From NCBI GenBank assembly GCA_002286855.1, contig NRSV01000001.1, positions 62,001-126,000 of the forward strand: 64,000 bases of DNA. Reading direction: 5' to 3'. This document shows positions 55,800-64,000 of this stretch, piece by piece (position 1 is the stretch's first letter; each line of letters opens with the position of its first letter). Position numbers and translations under genes: made by a program. The notes under the pieces are model-generated. The model did no database searches, was not told where the DNA came from, and was given only the letters and a program-made list of their open reading frames with translations. This stretch comes from Bipolaris cookei (lineage: Eukaryota > Ascomycota > Dothideomycetes > Pleosporales > Pleosporaceae).

Positions 55800-56614
55800 A
55801 GAATTTCCCTTTTGGATTCTCAAGAGAGTTTGAAAGATTTTGAGTTTCTGAATCTTCGTCTTGATGATTTTTGTATCTGCTTCTTCGTCGTTGTGCGCTG
55901 GACCAATTGAGCACCTCGATGGTCAGGTCACATCAGCACCAAAGGCACGCTTCTCATTCGTCCGGAGCCCAGAAACGTGCCAAAAGGGCAATTACTATGC
56001 TATTTGGAGTATCCCGTGCTCATATTGGCTTTGAAATCGGATGCAGGACTCCAAGCGAGTGATGGCCATTGGCTCTGCTATGGTAAAAAGACGAAGTCAG
56101 TCCTTGTTGGACTTATCGCCTCTAAGATTGTATACTCCAAAAGCCTAAAAGCACCTGCTCGGATTTTCTACTTTACTGCACCACTTTTCCACCATTTCCA
56201 CCAGGAGACGCATCTCCATATTCGTTTCGTGCTGGAGTTGTGGGAGCGAGTAAGGCTGATGACAGCAGCGACCAGCTTCCTAATCTCTCCCAATCAAAAT
56301 ATCCATGTTGCAATGACTAGTATCACTCATTGCCCAAATATATCTTTGTGCTCGGAAATATATATATTTAGGATTCAAGATTTGATTGGAAGCCTTGCGC
56401 ACGCAACTTAATCTAACTTGCATGGTATTAGGAAATAGTAACCAAATACTCGGAAGAAAACATACAAGTCAGAAGTGCAGATCAGATATGGAAGTATGGA
56501 ACTTCTATCATGCCAAACTCACTTGATTTCAGACCACAAATTGCGAAGCAAAACATTATTTCATTTCATTTCATGATTATCTTCAAAGAAAAATCTCAGT
56601 TCCTTCATACAAAG
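55800..56614. other. Intergenic
   Basis: 815 bp between the zinc chaperone start and the GH51 end. Only small frames without domains are present. Confidence 0.4.
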
Positions 56615-58702
56615 CTACGACAACCGCCTACGATACTTAGCATTACCATTACCAACATCAGTATCCAAAACCGCAACACTGAGTTCGGGCATGCTAAAGC
56701 GGAACACGCCATCGCCTCCCGCCGTCAGAATAACATTGGTAGTGTTAACAATGTTGACACCGGTAAACGGATCATTGTACATATACGGGTCGCCGACGGA
56801 GTTGGTAAGAAGGGTAAGGTTAGCCTTGGCACCAGCCGCAACACCGTCAAAGTGCACAGAAACAGGTACATCAGCGCTGTCGGTAGTGTTGAACACGGCG
56901 CCCTTCCAGACCCTTGCGTTGCCGCGGTTCTCGTCGATGCCGGCGCCCCAGTAGAGCGGGCCGTAGGACGAGTTGGAGCTTGTGGGCAGCGTGTGGGAAA
57001 TGGGGTGATGAGCGAACAAGCTCCAGCAGTACCATGTGACGGCTTTAGTAGTGCGCTTAGGATCCGCGTCGTACTGGAGGAGGGTAATGGGCCACTGGAA
57101 GCGGTTGTTGTTTTTCATGACGGGAGCGTAGAAAGTACCGGGGATGCGGTCGGAGTTGCGCTCATAGCCGATGAGGGAAACGGCTTCACCGACGGCGCCG
57201 ATCCACCATGGGAAGGGGTACAAATCGCCTTCCCAGCGGATACCGCCGTTGACGTGGGTGGCGGCGACTTCACCGACGATATGACCGGCGTCGTTGTCGA
57301 AACGGTTGAATTCGTATACGAGCTCGTCGGGCTCACGGTATGGATGGTAGTCACCGAGAGCGTCAAACGGAAGGATCTGGCCATTCTTCTTGTTTGGGCC
57401 GTGGAGCGGAGGTGTACCGCCTGGGTCACTGGAGGCAGCGGAAGAAATGACAGTCATATGGGGGTAAGCCTTGCGGATGGCGTTGTAAAACATGGGGAAA
57501 CGGTAGGCGCGGTAAGATTCCCAACCTCCAGGGAAACCAGCAAGCCAGTCCTCGTTGCCAACCTCAACATAGTTGAGCTCGAAAGGCTCGGGGTGGCCGA
57601 GCTCAGCACGGCGGGCACCCCAGGTGGAGTTTGCGGGTCCAGTAACGAATTCAATCTCGTTGAGTGCGTCTTCAATATAGGCCTCGAGATCTTGCTGGGG
57701 AGTAACACCACCGTCAAGAGCAAGACCGGCCCAGACACCCAAAACAATCTGGAGATCCATGTCCTCTGCCCACTCAAGATACTCCATGAGACCGAGACCG
57801 TGCGTCTGCTGGTAGCCCCATACACCCTGGAAACCAGGGCGGTAACGGAGAGGGCCAAGAGAATCTTTCCAGTCCCACCATGAGTCGTTTCGGAGACCCT
57901 CGAGCATGTTTCCACCGGGGAAACGAAGAAAGTGGGGGTTCATGTCGGCAAGAGCCTCTGCGAGATCGATACGAAGACCATTCTTGCGGCCCTTGTAGGT
58001 AGGTGGGAAGAGTGAGATGAGGTTGAAGTCGAGTGCGCGTGCTGCTGCACTGTCGAAAGTGATGGCGAGGGTATTGTTGGAGTTTGAAGCAGCCTTTTCT
58101 GGGACGAGCTCAAAAGTATGCTCAGTCCAGTCGTCCGCAACAGACTTGGAGGGGATTTCGACAGAGCCGAATGTCTCGTTTGTGAGATTGGATTGAAGGG
58201 ATGCGGTAAAGATACCGTCGTACGCCCCCTTGACCCAGAAGGATCCAGTGTAGGTTTGTGGACGGACGTCCATACCCCAGTAGCCGTCGTTCTTGAAACC
58301 GATCACACCAGCGCCAGAAGTACTATTGCCAACTGATACTCGCATCGATGCTGGGAGCTGCTTGGAAAGCGGCTGGTCCAAGAACTGAATGCTGAGGCCA
58401 GCATTGTTGATGGGGAAGTAGTGGGCGGTGGATACGCTGTAGTTCTGGCTGAATTGAAAGGCACGGTTTTGAATCAATTCGGCGTAGATGCCACCATCGC
58501 CAGAGTTGTTGATGTCCTGGAGTGTCAGTCAGTATGAGTTGTGAGGATTGAGATGCACGCCAAATACCTCGTGGAGAAAGCCATATCCATACGGATGTCC
58601 ATGCTTGCCAGTCTGATTGCCACCCGAGGAATGCACGACAATGTCTGCCGCGAGCGCAGTAGTAGCGCAAGCAGCAGCTACGAAGCCCTTGAGAAGCACC
58701 AT
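56615..58702 (-). CDS. GH51 alpha-L-arabinofuranosidase, secreted
   Basis: Exon 1 (58702-58568) and exon 2 (58516-56615) with a 51-nt phase-0 intron give 678 residues. The signal peptide MVLLKGFVAAACATTALA precedes ADIVVHSSGGN. Family hallmarks are YGYGFLHEDINNSGDGGIYAE (across the intron; NSGDGGIYAE lies in exon 2), the FPGGNMLEG segment, the acid/base Glu in NYVEVGNEDW, and the nucleophile region HIVGEVAATHVNGG. Several N-glycosylation sequons are present. It removes arabinose side chains from arabinoxylan and arabinan outside the cell. A 457-codon open frame on the opposite strand (56510-57883) is only a shadow of its GC-rich third positions. Confidence 0.93.
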
Positions 58703-59776
58703 CCTCGCGATCAGAAGACCGGCAGATTGCTGGCCGTGGCTGTAGAAAATTTCACCGCTGCAGCGTGTTCATCTTATAGTCCCTCGCCAAAGACCCGGTA
58801 AACTGACCATTTCCCGGAAAACGGGCGTGGTTAGGTACGCTAGCCCTTGGCGACAGGATGAATGTAGGCAGATTTTCATGGCGGCCTTAGTCAACATTTC
58901 AGTCGTCATGACATTTTCCGGCTGCATCGCGTGTATGCACGAGCGGCTGGAAAATTGGCCGGCGGTTATTGGAGGATCTGGAGGCTTGCGAACGGAAGAA
59001 ATGGATGAAGTCGAGTGCTAGTTCCTGGCGATCCATGTCGGCGGATGCAACGCCCCCTCTTGAGTGACGTGACCCTGCGCCGGGCTTCTTGGCTGGCAGC
59101 ATACATCGATGTCTTCCAGAAGGTGGAATTTGCGCACTAGGTCTACAAGACGAGCGACTGGACATGGGTTCGATGGATATACACAGAAGGCCGAGAGAAG
59201 ATGGTGTGCTGTAAGTATGTATGTAAGAAGAGCATGGGCAAGGGTGTCTCCACATGCCGAGGCTACGGGCGGAGAGAAACTGGGGAACAAGAGCTGGGGT
59301 TTCTTCTTCTCCGCCCCGTTGGCCTGACCGTCGCCGGTTAAAATGCTTCTTTAGTGCTAGCCATAAGACCGTTGCCGAGTGCTCAAGAAAGTTTGGCGCC
59401 GAGAAACCTCCTCTTGCTTTGAGCTTAGGAACACTGCTATGCCCAGAAGTTGCGACTTGTTCGGGCCAACATGGTCCGTAGCCGAAGAGAAAAAGACGTC
59501 TCGTAAAGTCGTGGTAACGAGGGCGTCATCGCGTAAGCATTCGACGCCCTTTGTACGGTAAAGAGGCTACAACAACAATGTCGCGCGTGTGGAGAGGACA
59601 TGAACTCATGAGACACACTACACTGTCAAAGTGCGTGTAATGTTGGATTTACCCCAATATCCACTAAATCCAAATACCAATGCGCAACCCCAATACCATA
59701 TTCACAATTAGTTCTTGAAAACACCATATCCTTCCCAGATTACCATTCCCCATCCTTATATGACATGGGTATACTG
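58703..59776. other. Intergenic, no gene recognised
   Basis: About 1.07 kb upstream of GH51. The short frames have no domain. It presumably contains the GH51 promoter. Confidence 0.4.
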
Positions 59777-60295
59777 TCATCGGAATGGGTTCGCGTCTTG
59801 TGCACTGTCTCGCTTTGTCGGACTCTCCTTCTCAACCCAAGCTGCTGTGCCGCTCACACTGACGACGATACATCCAAATACCTCGCTCTCCCTGATTTCT
59901 AGTCCAACCACGGCATTGGCGCCTTTGTCCATTGCTTCGTTGATAAGCCTCTCAATTGCCTGGTCGCGGGCTTGGTATATGATGCTCGTTATCGTTTTCG
60001 GCTCTCCCCAGCTGCTACTGAAGTTGGAGGCAATGTTCTTGATAAAGGATTTTGTGTCTTTGCGCGTCACCGACGTGGTGCCATGTACTGCGCCGATGGC
60101 GCTAATGATGCGGTAGCCGGGCAATGTTGGTGATGTCGATGTAAGGAGAGCCTGAGTGCGACTTTGAGGTGCTTCGGCTTCTGATGTGAGAGGTGCTGGA
60201 GACGCGACTTGTGGCGCCGCGACTTTTGAATGAGGGTGCCAACTTGGCAACCGGTTTGGGGGGACCATCATGGTCGATCGACGGTTTGTCAACAT
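59777..60295 (-). CDS. YbjQ/UPF0145 family protein
   Basis: 172 residues from the ATG at 60295 (MLTNRRSTMMVPP); the open frame extends further upstream but without an ATG. The N-terminal about 65 residues are Pro/Ser-rich. The domain runs from PTLPGYRIISAIGAVHGTTS through ARDQAIERLINEAMDKGANAVVGLEI to CIVVSVSGTAAWVE, the classic beta-alpha pattern of the YbjQ (putative heavy-metal-binding) fold. Its function in fungi is unknown. Confidence 0.82.
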   Translation of the reverse strand: MLTNRRSTMMVPPNRLPSWHPHSKVAAPQVASPAPLTSEAEAPQSRTQALLTSTSPTLPGYRIISAIGAVHGTTSVTRKDTKSFIKNIASNFSSSWGEPKTITSIIYQARDQAIERLINEAMDKGANAVVGLEIRESEVFGCIVVSVSGTAAWVEKESPTKRDSAQDANPFR

Positions 60296-61124
60296 GTTGG
60301 CTAGCCTGATATGTGCGTTGGGATCGTTCAATTGAAATGAGAGGTAATAGACGACAATAGACGACGATGTAGGTGTAGAATAAATGAACGAACTGGGCTG
60401 CGGGCCATGGGACGCGACAATCAACGAATATATCTGCACGCGTCTACCCGTCTACATCGCGATACTGGTCGGCTTGCGAAACGTTCTAAATTCGTGCCTT
60501 GGCTCGCGGGCTCCTGTGGGCTCATCTTCCGCACGTCTAAGCCACGATGATAGAAACCAACACGGCCCAGGATGTCTTGCAACAGAGATTTTGCCTACAG
60601 CGGAAATTGGCACCGCCTCTAGCGAGCGGAATCAGACAGGAAACACGCGGAGTGATGTTCCGCTCTCTACGTCACATAGTAGTTTTGGTAAGTAGAGTCG
60701 AGATGCTGAAACGCGGAGTGTCGCGGCGCTGGGTCTGAGGTTTTAGGGCCATCGCTGATACATGGATGACACTTCTAACATGGCCTGTCATATGCTGCAA
60801 CTCAACCACATGGCGATAAGGGTTCGCTGAACTGCCGCCGAGATACCAGCGACGCCCACGTGGAGCGTATCAGAGGGGCTGTAGCAATCACTGGTGAAAA
60901 TTCAGTTCACGAAACGGTATCAGGAACTGCATGTTATTTGCACACAACTGCCGTTGGAACAAGAAGGAAGACTGGCCAAGAGAGACAAGACTCATTGCAA
61001 AGCAACTCTTATCATCTTAGGATTTATGCGACCATCATATTTCGGGAACTACAACGAGCCGCCGGCCGTGGGATTGCGATAATACATGTTGTACTTTCTC
61101 ATTTCATCTCTGCTAATCATGCAA
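60296..61124. other. Intergenic, no gene recognised
   Basis: 829 bp of short frames only. Confidence 0.4.
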
Positions 61125-62753
61125 TTATGCTGCATACACACGCTTTCCCCCAAACCAGGTCTCTGTTATTCTGGCCCTGAGCAGATGCTCTCCTTTCCAT
61201 TTCATATCTACCACACACAAATCAGCCATTTTGCCGACCTCCAGGCTGCCCACACGGTTCTCGGAGAAAAATGAGAACGCTGCGCCTTGGGTGGCTGCAG
61301 TTACCGCTTGTGCCAACTCGAGTTTGAAATGCTCATTGACAGGTGCGTCGCCTTCATCTGCTTGGCGAGCCGACTTGCGAGTTGTTGCGATGTATAGATT
61401 GGGGAGTGGCGCATACGGTGCAGTAGGCGTGTCAGAGCCTATCGCCAGAGTCGCCCCATGATGCGCAAACTCGGAATATGCGAAAGCCCGCTTCACACGT
61501 TCAGGGCCTAATAGCTTTGGCCAAGCACGGAGGATGGCCGGATCAGAGTGAACAGGTTGGATGCTCGCCGTAATGCCCAGTTCACCAAGCCGCTTCGCAT
61601 CTTCGGGCGCAGTGACTTCGAGGTGCTCGATGCGATGTCGCTGACCGGGCTTGCCATACTTTCCCAGGACTTCGACAGCATTGTGGACAGCTTGATCTCC
61701 GATTGCGTGCAACGCACACTGCAGTCCGTGTTCGGTGGCTCTCTTGACGACGGGGTCTAACATTTCAGGGGTCCAGATTGGGCCTTCGAAGTGTCCATTT
61801 GAAGTGTACGGTTCTGACAGTGCAGCAGTACACGCATCAACAACGCCGTCGCAGATGATTTTGATGCCAACAATCTTCATATCCGGGCTGGTTTCACTGC
61901 TGTATTCCTGGCTTAATTTGATAGCTCGATCGACTTGTCGTAGTCGATGCTCCTCGCCATCGCCAGGCAGAATGCACCAATGTGCTGCAAATCGAAGCGG
62001 CAGTCCCTCAGCAGACTTCAATGCGAGAACAGTCTCCCAGGCAGACTCGTCCATGGCCATGTCGATGCATCCCGTAACCCCAGCTGCATGGTACGCGTTG
62101 ATTGCAGCCCTGAGAGCAGCCATCTTATCGACCAGTGGCGTGGCTTTTGCGAGATATGGCCACACAATCAACAACACACACGCTTCGCTCAAAAGACCTG
62201 AGGCATTCCCCTGTTCGTCTCGTTCGATTGTGCCACCTGCCGGACTCTCCATATCCTGAACGCCCATCTCTCTCAATGCTGCACTGTTGCACCAGCATGA
62301 ATGCAGATCCTTAGCATCAATATATATCGGTCTCGGATCTAGATCGTCCAACATGCTCGCTTTGGCTTGGCTGTTGGTCATCGAGTGCATCCATCCTTTG
62401 CACAGGATGCGCGGTTTATCCGGATTGGCTTTTGCGTACGCTGAGATACGCAGCCGGATATCTCCCAAATTTTTGGCATCATCCAAATCAACCTTGTCCA
62501 GCGATTGACCTAGCATTAGGAAATGCATATGGGCATCAATGAACCCGGAAAGAACATGTTTGCCCCCAAGATCATGAATTGCTGCGCCAGCATCACGATA
62601 TGATTGGACTTCTTGTGCATCCGGGCTACCAATAAAGCTGATCTTATCATCTTGGATGATTATAGTCGAATTAGAGAGAACTTGCTGTTCAGACGCGCCA
62701 ACAATGAAGCAGCGTCCATTTGTAAGAATCTTAGTATCCGGAGAGGTAGCCAT
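61125..62753 (-). CDS. YtcJ-like metal-dependent amidohydrolase
   Basis: A single exon of 542 residues from MATSPDTK. The amidohydrolase-3 fold shows the metal-binding HxH motif in GFIDAHMHFL, later histidines in CALHAIGDQAVH and RHRIEHLE, and the catalytic Asp in LAIGSDTP. N- and C-terminal strands form the composite beta-sandwich (ILTNGRCF ... GKMADLCVVD). No signal peptide is seen, so it is cytosolic. YtcJ relatives hydrolyse N-acyl or formamide-type substrates; the substrate here cannot be told. Confidence 0.87.
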   Translation of the reverse strand: MATSPDTKILTNGRCFIVGASEQQVLSNSTIIIQDDKISFIGSPDAQEVQSYRDAGAAIHDLGGKHVLSGFIDAHMHFLMLGQSLDKVDLDDAKNLGDIRLRISAYAKANPDKPRILCKGWMHSMTNSQAKASMLDDLDPRPIYIDAKDLHSCWCNSAALREMGVQDMESPAGGTIERDEQGNASGLLSEACVLLIVWPYLAKATPLVDKMAALRAAINAYHAAGVTGCIDMAMDESAWETVLALKSAEGLPLRFAAHWCILPGDGEEHRLRQVDRAIKLSQEYSSETSPDMKIVGIKIICDGVVDACTAALSEPYTSNGHFEGPIWTPEMLDPVVKRATEHGLQCALHAIGDQAVHNAVEVLGKYGKPGQRHRIEHLEVTAPEDAKRLGELGITASIQPVHSDPAILRAWPKLLGPERVKRAFAYSEFAHHGATLAIGSDTPTAPYAPLPNLYIATTRKSARQADEGDAPVNEHFKLELAQAVTAATQGAAFSFFSENRVGSLEVGKMADLCVVDMKWKGEHLLRARITETWFGGKRVYAA

Positions 62754-63174
62754 GAGTAGGATGCGGGGTGTTGACAGAAGTCTCGTTGCATGTGAGGGGA
62801 GCTAATATATGTACTATGGATGTTCACGTGTACGGACGAGTCTTAGATCCGATTAATCGCCGATACCGGTACCCCACATTTCGACTCCAAGTCTGGCTCC
62901 CCGTTATCAGTTGTATTACTCCACACTGTGATACTGTAAGCTTTGGAGATTGTGGCAGTGTACGATCATCAGGGCTTGCCATTGGTCGCTATGCAATATA
63001 TAGGTTCACGAATCGCCTAAGAGGCTCCATCCAGACTCTTTCTGTGAACAACACACTATTTACAACTTGTTTACTTGTACTCTCCCACTCAGTCTCGAAC
63101 CTTCCTTTTTAGGCTTACTCAAGAGCACACTCTAAACGTGACGTCAAGTCTAACTGTTTCGACTTCTATCCATC
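62754..63174. promoter_or_regulatory. Divergent promoter region
   Basis: 421 bp between two start codons facing away from each other (amidohydrolase on minus, dioxygenase on plus). No obvious motif was identified. Confidence 0.4.
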
Positions 63175-64000
63175 ATGTGCCCAGAACCCTCGGAAACGGA
63201 CCGAACAACTTACGAAGAAGCACGGAATGGAGCGGTGGCGTATCTGCAATCACGGCTATCAGCAAGAAACGAAGAAGCAGATAAAGATTTCGAAATACCA
63301 GTAATCGACCTCGAACCATCATTCTCTGACTCCCTTTCCGACCGCCAGAAAGTCGCAGACCAAATTCGCAAAGCATGCACAACATCCGGCTTCTTCTACA
63401 TTACCAACCACCGAATCCCAAAGTCGGCTTGCGACGGCATCTTGCACCAATCTGAGCGCTTTATAAAAGAGCTGCCACTTGAGAAGAAAGAAGAATTGCA
63501 TTTGAAGAATAATAAATTCGGATTAGGCTGGGAACCCAGCGAATACACATCCATCGCAGGCGACAAGGAAGAAAAAGAAGTCTTTAACTTTGCCTACGAA
63601 GCCGAGCTCGATCCCACCGGTGGCGACGGCCAGTACAAAAATCTCGATGGATCAACCGGCAACGCAAACATGTGGCCCAAAGAAGAAGATCTCCCCGGTT
63701 TTTACATCGCAGTAAAAGAATACTACGGCAATGTCCGTTCTGCCTCTCCCCCTTTACAAACCCCCAGAAAAAGAGTCCCAGTCATTAATTTCAAGATACA
63801 GGTCCTAAACCTAGCCCGCCACCTCTTCCGCCTCTTCGCCCTCTCCCTCTCCCTCCCAGAAACGCACTTCGACCCCCTAACCACCCACCCAGGAGGCATC
63901 GCCCGCCTCCTCTACTACCCACCACCCAAATCCTCCCCTCTCCCCACCTCGCCCTCCTCCCTTGAAGAACAAATCGGCCTCGGCGCCCACTCTGACTACG
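63175..64000 (+). CDS. 2-oxoglutarate/Fe(II) dioxygenase (isopenicillin-N-synthase-like), partial
   Basis: Starts at MCPEPSETD and runs off the window. The N-terminal DIOX_N domain has FEIPVIDLEPSF and RKACTTSGFFYITNHRIP. The Fe-binding HxD motif appears at the very edge (GLGAHSDY). A 69-nt intron (63733-63801, gtccgt...atacag) is inferred because homologues read YYG followed directly by VLNLARHLFRLF. It is a multiple of three with no stop, so retention would give a longer but in-frame protein. Such enzymes act on diverse small molecules. The substrate is unknown. Confidence 0.85.
   Translation, partial: MCPEPSETDRTTYEEARNGAVAYLQSRLSARNEEADKDFEIPVIDLEPSFSDSLSDRQKVADQIRKACTTSGFFYITNHRIPKSACDGILHQSERFIKELPLEKKEELHLKNNKFGLGWEPSEYTSIAGDKEEKEVFNFAYEAELDPTGGDGQYKNLDGSTGNANMWPKEEDLPGFYIAVKEYYGNVRSASPPLQTPRKRVPVINFKIQVLNLARHLFRLFALSLSLPETHFDPLTTHPGGIARLLYYPPPKSSPLPTSPSSLEEQIGLGAHSDY

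Noticed and set aside
56510..57883. 457-codon open frame on the plus strand
   Set aside because: Exactly antisense to the GH51 gene, with no domain or signal. It arises from codon bias of the real gene.
1..64000. tRNA, rRNA and CRISPR features
   Set aside because: I looked for T-loop-like GTTCGA boxes with matching A boxes, rRNA-like tracts and spaced repeats, and saw none. A covariance-model search would be needed to exclude tRNAs fully.

Overview
The window is nuclear DNA of a filamentous ascomycete (Pezizomycotina). Short introns of about 45-70 nt, fungal-type enzymes, a HapX-like bZIP factor and a Cyk3 cytokinesis protein support this. A Pleosporales-type Dothideomycete is my best guess, without proof. 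I reconstructed 22 protein-coding genes with reasonable support, most with exon-intron structures that close in frame, plus three broken genes, two weak small genes and two related pogo-like DNA transposons.

Layout. 0-2 kb: an apparently intact Tc1/mariner-pogo element, lying 21 bp past the stop codon of a two-exon secreted-protein gene. 4-6 kb: a small secreted Pro/Val-rich protein in gene-poor DNA. 6-31 kb: a dense housekeeping block with FAL1/eIF4A-III, splicing factor SF3a60, methylenetetrahydrofolate reductase, an ACMSD-like amidohydrolase, D-2-hydroxyacid dehydrogenase Dld2, proteasome alpha-4, a CHY zinc-finger protein, a WD40/inositol 5-phosphatase, a GFA/CENP-V protein, cytosolic GluRS and Cyk3. 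31-32 kb: an AA9 lytic polysaccharide monooxygenase. 32.6-41 kb: a decayed compartment with a damaged unknown gene, a mutated second copy of the transposon and a phytanoyl-CoA-dioxygenase pseudogene. 41-43.4 kb: a HapX-like iron regulator. 45.8-48.1 kb: MCM5. 48.7-58.7 kb: three secreted glycoside hydrolases (GH95, GH27, GH51) all on the minus strand, interrupted by a ZNG1-type zinc chaperone. 59.7-64 kb: a YbjQ-type protein, a YtcJ-like amidohydrolase and the 5' part of a 2-oxoglutarate dioxygenase that runs off the edge.

How the parts fit. The carbohydrate enzymes (AA9, alpha-fucosidase, alpha-galactosidase, arabinofuranosidase) point to growth on plant cell walls. The most interesting signal is regulatory. 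The HapX-like gene carries two exact ATCTGATAA boxes, the consensus of the iron GATA repressor SreA, in the intron or leader just upstream of its bZIP-coding exons. A 19-bp perfect palindrome made of two more copies lies downstream of the gene. Other points of note are a CHY zinc-finger gene whose first coding exon is 5 nt and whose last intron appears to be GC-AG, and a Cyk3 with an apparently complete Cys-His-Asp transglutaminase triad.
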